Part shown: one piece after another, positions 44,203-52,480 of the stretch
Layout: each line of letters starts with the position of its first letter
How positions within the stretch are numbered: position 1 is the first letter of the stretch
Assembly (NCBI RefSeq): GCF_025639885.1
Contig: NZ_CP106738.1
Coordinates: 1,860,001-1,924,000 of the forward strand
Length of the DNA stretch: 64,000 bases
Direction: 5' to 3'
Origin: Roseovarius pelagicus
GTDB taxonomy: Bacteria; Pseudomonadota; Alphaproteobacteria; Rhodobacterales; Rhodobacteraceae
Made by a program: the position numbers and the translations under genes
The notes under the pieces: generated by a model
Seen by the model: the letters and a program-made list of their open reading frames with translations, nothing else
The model's database searches: none
Told to the model about the DNA's origin: nothing

Positions 44203-44246
44203 TACCTGATCCGGCGAACCGCATGACGGCACGCCCGATCAGGTAT
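44202..44246. terminator. Long hairpin between convergent genes
   Basis: ATACCTGATC and GATCAGGTAT form a perfect 10-bp stem, extended inside by CGGCG and CGCC, in the gap between the PLP gene and trpS. It can serve both strands but lacks T-runs. The stem begins within the PLP gene stop codon. Confidence 0.5.
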
Positions 44247-44276
44247 GTTGGGAACATTGACAGCGGTCGGGGGACA

Positions 44277-45305
44277 TCAGCTCGGCTTGGCCCCGACCAT
44301 ACCCACAATATCAAAGGTTTTTTGCAGGATCGGCGCCGCGATTTGGCGCGCGGCATCAGCGCCTTTGCCAAGGATCCGGTCAATCTCGGCCGGGTCTTGC
44401 ATCAGGCGTGACATTTCTTCAGAGATCGGAGCGAGCTTGGTGACGGCCAACTCGGCCAACGCCGGTTTGAACTCAGAGAACGACTTGCCACCCATTTCGG
44501 CCATTACCTCTGCGGCACTCATATCCGCGAGGCCTGCGTAGATGTTCACCAGATTGCGCGCCTCGGGGCGCTCTGCCAAACCATCCAGATCAGAGGGCAA
44601 CGGTTCCGGGTCAGTTTTGGCCTTGCGGATTTTCTTGGCGATCAAGTCGGCATTATCTGTCATGTTGATCCGGCTCATGTCGGATGCGTCGGATTTCGAC
44701 ATTTTCTTTGATCCGTCACGCAGGCTCATCACGCGGGTGGCAGCGCCTTCAATCACTGGTTCGGTGATTGGAAAGAAATCCACACCGTAGTCGTGGTTGA
44801 ACTTGGCAGCGATATCGCGGGCCAGCTCCAGATGCTGTTTCTGATCTTCACCGACCGGAACATGGGTGGCGTGGTAAACCAGAATATCGGCCGCCATCAG
44901 CGCCGGATAGGCAAGGAGACCGAGTGAGGCGTTTTCAGCATTTTTGCCGGCCTTGTCCTTCCATTGGGTCATGCGACCCATCCAGCCCATGCGCGCGACA
45001 CAGTTGAAAATCCACGCCAATTGCGCGTGTTCGGCAACCTGACTTTGATTGAACAAAATGGATTTTGCCGGGTCGAGACCTGCCGCGATGAATCCGGCGC
45101 AGAGTTCACGCGTGGCGTGACGCAAATCAGCAGGGTTTTGCCAGACCGTAATCGCATGCATGTCGACCATGCAATAAAGCGTCGGCGTACCCTGACCTTG
45201 GCTATCGGCAAAACGCTTGAGGGCGCCGAGATAGTTTCCAAGGTGCAGATTGCCGGAAGGCTGGATGCCCGAAAAAACGCGCGGGGTGTAGGTCGGGCCG
45301 GACAT
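44277..45305 (-). CDS. trpS: Tryptophanyl-tRNA synthetase
   Basis: A 342-residue class I synthetase. The HIGH-type motif is [13 protein letters not shown] near residue 17, and the KMSKS loop is [10 protein letters not shown]. Trp-pocket features [12 protein letters not shown] and [15 protein letters not shown] are intact. The ATG at 45305 follows GGAGAA with suitable spacing; a second ATG two codons upstream sits too close to it. It lies convergent to the PLP gene and divergent from the rhomboid-like gene. Confidence 0.95.
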   Translation of the reverse strand: MSGPTYTPRVFSGIQPSGNLHLGNYLGALKRFADSQGQGTPTLYCMVDMHAITVWQNPADLRHATRELCAGFIAAGLDPAKSILFNQSQVAEHAQLAWIFNCVARMGWMGRMTQWKDKAGKNAENASLGLLAYPALMAADILVYHATHVPVGEDQKQHLELARDIAAKFNHDYGVDFFPITEPVIEGAATRVMSLRDGSKKMSKSDASDMSRINMTDNADLIAKKIRKAKTDPEPLPSDLDGLAERPEARNLVNIYAGLADMSAAEVMAEMGGKSFSEFKPALAELAVTKLAPISEEMSRLMQDPAEIDRILGKGADAARQIAAPILQKTFDIVGMVGAKPS

Positions 45306-45379
45306 GGCCATTCTCCTGTCTGGATTTCTGTGTCTGCCTCGCTTACCCATGCACCAAAGCCCCGTCAAGCAGAGGCCCG

Positions 45380-46069
45380 ATGATGAGCAACCCAGACACC
45401 GAAAGCCCGTTGAACCCAATGCCACCCGTGGTAATGGCACTGTTTCTTGCGATCATCGGAATCGAGATTGTGTTTTCGCTGGGCGCGCGCGGCATTGTCG
45501 GCGGCCCCGGCGCGATTGGATGGCGGCAGGCCGCGATACAGGATTACGGGTTCAACGCGCAAATTATGCAGTGGATGCTGACCAATCACGTTTATCCGCC
45601 CGAGCATCTGATGCGGTTCGTGACCTATCCATTCGTGCATGGCGATTTCACCCATGCCCTCTTTGTCGGGGTGATGCTGCTGGCAATGGGCAAGTTCGTG
45701 GGCGAGGTATTTCGCGGTTGGGCAGTCCTTGTCGTGTTCATGGCCTCTGCCGCGCTAGGTGCTGCGGTTTATGGTATGTTCGTGGTCGATCCACCGTGGA
45801 TATATGGTGGATTTCCAGGCGTTTACGGCCTTATCGGCGCGTTCACTTATCTTTTGTGGCTGCGGTTGGGACAGGTGGGGGCAAGGCAGGCACGGGCCTT
45901 TAGTCTTATCGGTTTTCTGATGGGCGCCCAATTGCTGTTCAGTCTGGTGTTTGGCGCGAACATGCAATGGCTGGCCGATGTGTCCGGATTTGGCGCGGGC
46001 TTTGCCCTGTCGTTCTTTGTCAGCCCCGGCGGCTGGCAGAAAATCCACGCCCGGCTGCGTGGGCGTTAA
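45380..46069 (+). CDS. Rhomboid-like membrane protein, catalytic residues apparently lost
   Basis: A 229-residue protein with six or seven membrane helices and rhomboid-type spacing. The GxSG catalytic motif position reads GGFPGVYGL, with Pro146 where the nucleophilic Ser is expected. The helix-6 His position reads [10 protein letters not shown], with Asp200. The HN motif region [11 protein letters not shown] has no Asn. On this reading it is an inactive rhomboid homologue, perhaps a chaperone or binding protein, though misalignment is possible. It converges on murJ 12 bases downstream. Confidence 0.75.
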   Translation: MMSNPDTESPLNPMPPVVMALFLAIIGIEIVFSLGARGIVGGPGAIGWRQAAIQDYGFNAQIMQWMLTNHVYPPEHLMRFVTYPFVHGDFTHALFVGVMLLAMGKFVGEVFRGWAVLVVFMASAALGAAVYGMFVVDPPWIYGGFPGVYGLIGAFTYLLWLRLGQVGARQARAFSLIGFLMGAQLLFSLVFGANMQWLADVSGFGAGFALSFFVSPGGWQKIHARLRGR

Positions 46070-46081
46070 CCAATTGCATTG

Positions 46082-47623
46082 TCACCCGCGCCGGAATGCT
46101 TTTCGCAAGGCGCCTTTGTCAAAGGCACCAAGGAGCCTGCCAAAGAGGCCGTAGCTGAGCCCCCCCAACAACACGAGCACCGCCAAAGCCAGCCACCGCC
46201 AGCCGTCCAGCCCAAAGAGGGGGCCAATCGCCAACATCCCATGCCATAGAACCACCCCCATCAATGTCGCAGCGAGCGCGATCCGCCAGATGCGTCGGCG
46301 AAATCGTACATCGAAACGCGCGACGTCGCCGAAGGGGCGCGTTCCGCGCAGTAGCAGCCAGACCATCGCCCAGCCTGCCAGTGTGGTGCCGATCGCCGCT
46401 GCGATCCAGCCAATAAAGGGGGCAAGACCGATGGCAATCGCAGCGTTCACCACCATCGCGACCACGGCGTAGTGAAACGGGCGTTTGGTATCCTCGCGGG
46501 CGAAGTAAATCGGTTGCAGCACCTTCTGGAGCACGAAAGCCGGCAGGCCCAAACCGTAGATCGCCACGGCCAGCGCGGTGGCCGCCGTATCGTCCGTGCC
46601 GAATGCACCACGCTCGAACAGGACGGTGATCAGGGGGATCGGGATGACCATCAGCGCCACGGCGGCGGGGATGGTCAGAGCCAATGAAATCTCTCCTGCG
46701 CGACTGAGAGCCTCGCGGGCACCGTTGTCGTCTTGGGCGCGCAGGCGGCGGGACAGGTCGGGCAACAGGACAATGCCCACGGCAATTCCGACCACACCGA
46801 GCGGCAGTTGATAGAGCCGGTCGGCGGCATAGAGCCAGCTGACCGCGTTTTCATAGTTGCTGGCAACCTGTTGACCAACAAGCAGATTTACCTGCATGAC
46901 CCCCCCCGCAAGGGCGGCGGGAATGGCGATGCGCACCAGTTGCGCCATCTCCGGCGTCCAGCGGGGTCGTACGGGTCGTACGGTACGGCCAGCACGATGG
47001 GCAGCGGCCCAGACGAGGGCGAGTTGGGCGACACCGGCAAAGGGGATGGTCCAGACCAGTGCCTGCACCACCTGACCGCCGGTCACGACCGCATAACCCA
47101 TCGCGGTGCAGAGCATGACGTTCAGGATCACCGGGGCAGCGGCGGCGGCGGTGAACCGCCCGGTCGCATTCAGCACGCCAGAGAGCAGCGCGGCCAATGA
47201 GATGAACAGGATATAGGGGAACACGACACGCCCGAATTCAACGGTCAGATCGAACCGTTCATCGCCTGCAAAACCTTCGGCTGTGGCCCAGACCAGCGCG
47301 GGCATAAACACCATCGCCAACCCCACCAGAGCCAGTAAAACAAGGGCCAGGCCGCTCATTGCGAGGCTGGCGAAACCGTCTGCATTCTCCTGCGCTTCGA
47401 GCCGTTTGGAGAACATCGGCACAAAGGCCGCGTTGAACGCGCCCTCGGCAAAGAAACGACGGAACATGTTGGGCAGGCGGAACGCGGCGACAAAGGCATC
47501 CATCAACGGACCGGGACCAAGGAATCCGGCGATCAACACGTCGCGGACAAAGCCCAGAACGCGGCTGAGCAAGGTCCAGACGCCGACGGTCAGAACACCG
47601 GAAAGCAGGCGGGGCGGTTTCAT
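46082..47623 (-). CDS. murJ: Lipid II flippase MurJ
   Basis: A 513-residue polytopic protein of the MOP/MATE-like superfamily, with about 14 helices. The N-terminal TLLSRVLGFVRDVLIAGFLG and AFRLPNMFRRFFAEGAFNAAFVP are strongly MurJ/MviN-like and include the conserved Arg residues of the cavity. It flips lipid II for peptidoglycan synthesis. The ATG at 47623 is chosen because the conserved region begins there. In related genomes murJ lies directly beside glnD; here about 2 kb separates them. Confidence 0.93.
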   Translation of the reverse strand: MKPPRLLSGVLTVGVWTLLSRVLGFVRDVLIAGFLGPGPLMDAFVAAFRLPNMFRRFFAEGAFNAAFVPMFSKRLEAQENADGFASLAMSGLALVLLALVGLAMVFMPALVWATAEGFAGDERFDLTVEFGRVVFPYILFISLAALLSGVLNATGRFTAAAAAPVILNVMLCTAMGYAVVTGGQVVQALVWTIPFAGVAQLALVWAAAHRAGRTVRPVRPRWTPEMAQLVRIAIPAALAGGVMQVNLLVGQQVASNYENAVSWLYAADRLYQLPLGVVGIAVGIVLLPDLSRRLRAQDDNGAREALSRAGEISLALTIPAAVALMVIPIPLITVLFERGAFGTDDTAATALAVAIYGLGLPAFVLQKVLQPIYFAREDTKRPFHYAVVAMVVNAAIAIGLAPFIGWIAAAIGTTLAGWAMVWLLLRGTRPFGDVARFDVRFRRRIWRIALAATLMGVVLWHGMLAIGPLFGLDGWRWLALAVLVLLGGLSYGLFGRLLGAFDKGALRKAFRRG

Positions 47624-47650
47624 CAACGGACCTCTGTCCAAAGGAGCAAT

Positions 47651-47758
47651 ATGCACGGAGTTAAAGGACCAAAGCCCCGGCGAAAAGGCCCGAATAGCAC
47701 GATTGCCCCGCCCGAACCGGACGGAACCGCCGTACAGAGGCGCGAAAAAACACTGTAA
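47651..47758 (+). CDS. Possible 35-residue basic peptide
   Basis: A short frame (MHGVKGPKPRRKGPNSTIAP and onward, 35 residues) starts at an ATG preceded by AAGGAG with a 4-base gap. It is basic and Pro-rich. No homologue is recognised. It is divergent from murJ. It may be a real small protein or chance. Confidence 0.25.
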   Translation: MHGVKGPKPRRKGPNSTIAPPEPDGTAVQRREKTL

Positions 47759-47940
47759 GTGGCGCGATCCGGCGCGCGCTGGCCACCACCGCGACCAGAC
47801 CTGTGCGGTTCGGACGGATGAACCGGACGGTTCGCAGGCGGGAAACAGGGCACCGCACGGCATGGTAAGCACGAGGCAAGACCCTGTGCGGCAGGATGGC
47901 ATCCCGGCATATCCTCCCAGCGGCCAGAGAAAGGCACGCC

Positions 47941-48246
47941 ATGCACCAGACCGACACCACGCCCATACCCGAGGTCAGCACCGACCATCTGCGCAGTTAC
48001 CTGCGCGATTATCTGGATACGGTGCGGATGCAGGACGCGCGGCTGATCGTGACGCGCCGGGGCCGGGCGATGGCCGGACTGGTGCCCGCACACGAGGCCC
48101 GCGCGCTGTGGCGGGTGGCCAATACCCGAGAGGCCTATTCCGAATGGCAGATGCTGCACCGGCTGAATGATGAACGGCGTTTGCGACTGGCGGTTCTGGA
48201 GGAGGGTGAAGGCAAGAGGCGTGCGGGGTTTGAGACGGGGCGGTGA
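47941..48246 (+). CDS. Phd/YefM-like antitoxin family protein
   Basis: A 101-residue protein resembling the Phd/YefM fold: STDHLRSYLRDYLDTVRMQDARLIVTRRGRAMAGLVPAHE matches the N-terminal DNA-binding half. The C-terminal half (residues 60-101) is helical and charged. Such antitoxins repress their own operon and neutralise a Doc, RelE or YoeB toxin. No toxin gene follows in the next 300 bases, so it is an orphan here. It lies between murJ and the glnD-side accessory segment. Confidence 0.65.
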   Translation: MHQTDTTPIPEVSTDHLRSYLRDYLDTVRMQDARLIVTRRGRAMAGLVPAHEARALWRVANTREAYSEWQMLHRLNDERRLRLAVLEEGEGKRRAGFETGR

Positions 48247-48551
48247 GGGGGGGCGGTGAGAACTGTCGTTCGCTGCGACTTGGGCGGACGGCTGCTATGC
48301 GCAGATAACGGGCTTCGCAAATAGTGAGCCAAGAACCTCCACCCTTCGGTTACGAAAGCTGCCGATCGCTGCAGGTTTTCGAGCTGGCCAATGTAGTGTG
48401 TGCTTCCTTGGGCGCCGGATGGAAATGCAAACAAACATCTCTTTTCCAATACGATCCGCCCGCCATACCAACTTAGCGCCACGTGCGTTGTCAGTGATGG
48501 GTTCATAGTGCTATCAGCATCTTATCCAGCAAGAAAACCGCGGGTGGCGAA
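48247..48551. other. Intergenic region, no gene
   Basis: The 305 bases after the Phd-like gene have no convincing ORF. The segment contains several small patches of inverted-repeat-like sequence and looks like decayed non-coding DNA. It is less GC-rich than neighbouring coding DNA. Confidence 0.4.
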
Positions 48552-49100
48552 ATGGGCACAATCAAGAAAGTATTTGCTATTCTCGCGCTAGTTGGTGGAT
48601 TAGGAATGGCAGCTCTGCTGCTTCCAGGAAAAATAGTAGATTTTGAGAATAATCTTCCTGACGCCTATGCGTACGTCACTAGCATTGTTTACAGTTCGGA
48701 AGCTTGGGCTGGAACATTCGACAAGTATCCCGAGGGCTTGGCGGACATGGCATCACTCGGCATTTCGACTAATGTCGATGCAGCTCTGGAATTAGAAGTC
48801 GTCGAAGGCAACCGACTCGACGGTCGCATTTGGTGGCAAGGGTCATGTGCTTTTAATGGCCTATATTCTGGGCTACTGCTTGATGGCTACATCAAGCTAG
48901 GTGGATCATCTGCAGAAGTAGTCATTCGGGAGATAGTCGGAGGGCATAGTGAAGAAATCGCACACGGCTTGCTTAATATCGACGGAATAATGATCAGGTT
49001 CAGCGAATTCCCGGTGAGTTTAGGTCTGAACGAGAGTGCAATCGCCAAGAACCCGGAACCCGTGCGACTTGAGGATTGGCCCAATCTATACTGTGGCTGA
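48552..49100 (+). CDS. Hypothetical membrane-anchored or secreted protein
   Basis: A 182-residue protein with an N-terminal hydrophobic segment (MGTIKKVFAILALVGGLGMA), likely a signal anchor or signal peptide. The rest has predicted beta strands and a motif VEGNRLDGRIWWQGSCAFN with one Cys; no known domain is recognised. GC content is clearly lower than in the flanking glnD and murJ genes, and codon use differs, suggesting horizontal acquisition. Its ribosome site is weak (GGTGGCGA). Function unknown. Confidence 0.6.
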   Translation: MGTIKKVFAILALVGGLGMAALLLPGKIVDFENNLPDAYAYVTSIVYSSEAWAGTFDKYPEGLADMASLGISTNVDAALELEVVEGNRLDGRIWWQGSCAFNGLYSGLLLDGYIKLGGSSAEVVIREIVGGHSEEIAHGLLNIDGIMIRFSEFPVSLGLNESAIAKNPEPVRLEDWPNLYCG

Positions 49101-49293
49101 AGTAACATACGACGCTGGATTTAGCCGCAAAGATATCTCTTTTTCGAAACAACCTGCACTAAGGATGTAGATCTAGCGCGATCACGGAGCGCGCCCGCTT
49201 CAGGCTGAAACGGTCGTCCACTGCACCCTGCCCCTATGGTCGCAGTGGGCCGCAATCTTCTCCCCGCCCGGAACAAAGGCGCGCTTTGCGCGC

Positions 49294-49313
49294 CGCCGGG
49301 CAGCGCCCGACCG
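49294..49313 (-). repeat. Inverted partial copy of the intergenic repeat core
   Basis: CGCCGGGCAGCGCCCGACCG matches the reverse complement of the core at 49613-49632 at 19 of 20 positions. It lies at the far end of the repeat region. Confidence 0.5.
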
Positions 49314-49340
49314 CCCTGATGGGCAGGCGCTTTGGCGGTG

Positions 49341-49702
49341 TTGGCTCTGACTATCATCGTTGAATGTAGTGGCAGGATAAGCTGTGCCTAATCACCGTAG
49401 GTGCGCCCGCCTGCGGTCGGGGGCTGCCCGGTGTTGGTGGGGTTTATGCGGGGTTGGGGTGGTAACGCGCATGTGTGGCGTGGTGCCGGGCTGAAGCCCG
49501 GCCTACGGGTGCGGGCGGTGCGTGGCAGTTTGGCTGCGTTGGGTCTGACTATCATCGTTGGATGTAGTGGCAGGATAAACTGTGCCTCATCACCGGAGGT
49601 GCGCCCACCCAGCGGTCGGGTGCTGCCCGGCGTTGGTCGGGTTTATGCGGGTTGGGGTGATGCGCGTGTGTGGCGTGGTGCCGGGCTGAAGCCCGGCCTA
49701 CG
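49341..49702. repeat. Tandem repeat of about 195-198 bp after glnD
   Basis: Two direct copies, 49341-49507 and 49539-49702, share nearly all of their sequence (I estimate close to 90% identity by eye). Each ends in the palindrome CCGGGCTGAAGCCCGG (49486-49501 and 49681-49696) followed by CCTACG. The second copy abuts glnD, and its CTA forms the glnD stop codon (TAG on the minus strand). The palindrome is REP-like and could fold at the glnD mRNA 3' end. The frames across it look like non-protein sequence. Confidence 0.75.
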
Positions 49703-52385
49703 TTACTGCGCGTTCTGCGCCTTCGCTGATGGCGGCGCGCAGTTTGCGGTCCAGCGTCTGACGTTTGCCTTCGGAATAGAATTTCAGGCCGAACATATCC
49801 TTGACATAAAACGTATCGACCACCTGTTCGCCGTAGGTCGCGATCACCGCGCTGGCGATGTAGACGTTGGCGGCGGCCAGTGTGCGCGTCAGGTCATAGA
49901 GCAGGCCGGGGCGGTCGCGGGTGTCGACCTCGATGATGGTATAGATCTCTGACCCTTCATTATCGAAGGTGATATGCGTGGGCACCCGAAAGGCGCGTTC
50001 GCGTTTCTTGATCTTGTCGCGCGATTTGATCGCGTCGCGGGCCACGACCTCGCCTTTGAGCGTCTTCAGGATGGTTTGGCGCAAGCGCGGCAGGCGGGCG
50101 GTCTCGAACGGGTGGCCATCGGCGTCCTGAATCCAGAAGGCCGCCGTGGCGAACCCGTCCTTGGACGTATAGGTGCGGGCATCCACCACGTTGGCGCCGA
50201 CCAGCGCCAGTGCGCCCGCGAGCCGCGAGAAGATGCCGGGGTGATCGGCCATGGCAAAGCAGGCGCGGGTGGCATCGCGGTCGTCGTCGGGGTGCAGGTC
50301 GATGCCGATCTCGCCCGCGTCCAGCGTGCGCAGGAGGGTGGCGAACACCTGATGGGCGGTGACGTGCAGCCCCTGCCAATAGGGCGGGTAATGCCGGGCG
50401 GTCTCGGTCTTGAGCGCCTTTGCGTCCCAGCCTTTGAGCGCGTCGCGCAGGTTGCGCTTGGCGTCCGAGCCGCGCTGTTCACGGTTGAGATCCTCCAGCC
50501 CGCCCTCCATGGCGCGACGGGTCTGGCGATAGAGGGCGCGGATCAGCGATGCCTTCCAGTTGTTCCAGGTGCCGGGGCCGACGCCGCGAATGTCACAGAC
50601 GGTCAGGACGCACAGCATATCCAGCCGCGCCTGTGTCTGCACTGCCTTGGCAAAATCGCGCACTGTGCGCGGGTCGGCGATGTCGCGTTTCTGGGCCATG
50701 TCGGACATCAGCAGGTGATAGCGCACCAGCCACTCGACGGTGTCCACTTCCTTGGGTTTCAGCCCCAGCCGGGGGGCGACGCGGCGGGCAATCTGTGCGC
50801 CAAGGATCGAGTGATCCTCATCTCGGCCTTTGCCGATATCGTGCAGCAGCATCGCCACATACAAAACCCGGCGGTTGATCCCTTCCTCGAGGATTGACGA
50901 GGCGACGGGCAGTTCCTCGATCAGCTTGCCGCGTTCGATCCGGCTGAGGTGGCTGATGCATTGGATGGTATGTTCGTCCACGGTGTAGTGGTGGTACATA
51001 TTGAACTGCATCATCGCCACGATCGGCTCGAATTCGGGGATAAAGGCGCTGAGCACGCCCAGTTCGTTCATCCGCCGCAATGCGCGTTCGGGATTGCCCT
51101 GTTTCAGCAACAGATCGAGAAAGAGTTTCTGCGCCTGCGGGTCGGCGCGCATGGTGTCGTCGATCATATCCAGATTGGCCGTCACGAGCCGCATCGCATC
51201 CGGGTGGATCAGCAGGCCAGTGCGCAGCGCCTCTTCGAACACGCGGAGCAGGTTCAGGGGATCGGCGAGAAAGGCGGTTTCATCAATGATGGCGAGGCGG
51301 CCATGCACCTCGGTATAGCCGTTCTTCAGCTTGCGCTTGCGACGAAAGAGGCGCTGCAACAGCGGTTCTGATTTGACATGGGCCGCTTCCAGCTTGGTCA
51401 CGAAAATGCGCGTCAGATCGCCCACCGCGGTGGCGTGGCGAAAGTAGTGCTGCATGAAATGTTCGACGCCGCGCCGTCCGGCGCGGTCGGTATAGCCCAT
51501 ACGCTCTGCCACCTCGACCTGAAGATCAAAGGTCAGCTGGTCATTGGGGCGTTTGGTGATCAGGTGCAGGTGGCAGCGTACCGCCCAGAGAAAATTCTCG
51601 GCCTCGGTGAACGTCTCGAATTCGTCCTGGGTGAACATACCCTGAGCCACCAGATCGGCGGTGTCGGTGACGCGGTAGACGTATTTGGCGATCCAGAACA
51701 GCGATTGCAGGTCACGCAGCCCGCCCTTGCCCTCTTTGACGTTGGGCTCGACCATGTAGCGTTCGCCCTGTTTCTCGTGGCGGTGGTCGCGTTCTTCGAG
51801 CTTGGCCTCGGTAAACTCGCGTTTGGTGCCCTCAAAGAGATCATTCCACAGCCGGTGCGCCAGATCGCCTGCCAGACGTGCATCGCCGGTCAGCCAGCGG
51901 TGTTCAAGCAGGCCGGTACGGATGGTAAAATCCTCTTCGGCGAGGCGCAGGCAATCGCGGATCGTACGGCTGGCATGGCCGACCTTCAGCCGCAGGTCCC
52001 ACAGGATATAGAGCATCGATTCAATGACGCTCTCGGCCCAGCCGGTGATCTTATAGGGTGTCAGGAACAGCAGATCGACATCCGATTGCGGTGCCATTTC
52101 ACCGCGTCCGTAGCCCCCCACGGCGATCACCGAGAGCCGTTCAGCGTCGGTCGGTGTCGGGTTCGGGTGCAGCCGCTCTGTCGCCAGCGAAAATGCGGTT
52201 CTGAGGATGCAGTCGGTGAGCCACGTATAGCTGCGGGTCGCGGCGCGGGCCGCGAATGGATGGTCGGTCAGCGCCGCAGCGATAGCGGCGCGTCCGCGCG
52301 TCTGCTCTGCGCTGAGCACATCGACGGCGTGTTTGCGCAGCGCGGCATGGTCGCCGTCGGGTCCGAGTGCCAGTGCGGCGATCAC
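49698..52385 (-). CDS. glnD: [Protein-PII] uridylyltransferase/uridylyl-removing enzyme (GlnD)
   Basis: The nitrogen sensor that uridylylates PII when glutamine is low and removes UMP when it is high. An N-terminal nucleotidyltransferase domain has GGYGRGEMAPQSDVDLLFL, the central HD domain has AMLLHDIGKGRDEDHS, and two C-terminal ACT domains follow. The coordinates use the GTG at 52385 (895 residues), the first canonical start. Frame and family-like residues continue upstream (SALICPASDIFDDARV) with no ATG, GTG or TTG; a CTG at 52484 overlapping the stop of the LppC-like gene, behind GGAG, would give 928 residues. Confidence 0.93.
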   Translation of the reverse strand: MIAALALGPDGDHAALRKHAVDVLSAEQTRGRAAIAAALTDHPFAARAATRSYTWLTDCILRTAFSLATERLHPNPTPTDAERLSVIAVGGYGRGEMAPQSDVDLLFLTPYKITGWAESVIESMLYILWDLRLKVGHASRTIRDCLRLAEEDFTIRTGLLEHRWLTGDARLAGDLAHRLWNDLFEGTKREFTEAKLEERDHRHEKQGERYMVEPNVKEGKGGLRDLQSLFWIAKYVYRVTDTADLVAQGMFTQDEFETFTEAENFLWAVRCHLHLITKRPNDQLTFDLQVEVAERMGYTDRAGRRGVEHFMQHYFRHATAVGDLTRIFVTKLEAAHVKSEPLLQRLFRRKRKLKNGYTEVHGRLAIIDETAFLADPLNLLRVFEEALRTGLLIHPDAMRLVTANLDMIDDTMRADPQAQKLFLDLLLKQGNPERALRRMNELGVLSAFIPEFEPIVAMMQFNMYHHYTVDEHTIQCISHLSRIERGKLIEELPVASSILEEGINRRVLYVAMLLHDIGKGRDEDHSILGAQIARRVAPRLGLKPKEVDTVEWLVRYHLLMSDMAQKRDIADPRTVRDFAKAVQTQARLDMLCVLTVCDIRGVGPGTWNNWKASLIRALYRQTRRAMEGGLEDLNREQRGSDAKRNLRDALKGWDAKALKTETARHYPPYWQGLHVTAHQVFATLLRTLDAGEIGIDLHPDDDRDATRACFAMADHPGIFSRLAGALALVGANVVDARTYTSKDGFATAAFWIQDADGHPFETARLPRLRQTILKTLKGEVVARDAIKSRDKIKKRERAFRVPTHITFDNEGSEIYTIIEVDTRDRPGLLYDLTRTLAAANVYIASAVIATYGEQVVDTFYVKDMFGLKFYSEGKRQTLDRKLRAAISEGAERAVT

Positions 52386-52480
52386 ACGCGCGTCATCGAA
52401 AATGTCAGACGCCGGGCAGATCAGCGCCGATGAATCGGCGCTGTTGGCTGTGGCGTTGGCTGCGGGGTCTGCGACGACGG

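Noticed and set aside
49401..49952. 183-residue plus-strand ORF across the repeats and the glnD 3' end
   Set aside because: It is made by the two direct repeats (the same peptide WRGAGLKPGLR appears twice) and antisense glnD, and is not a plausible protein.
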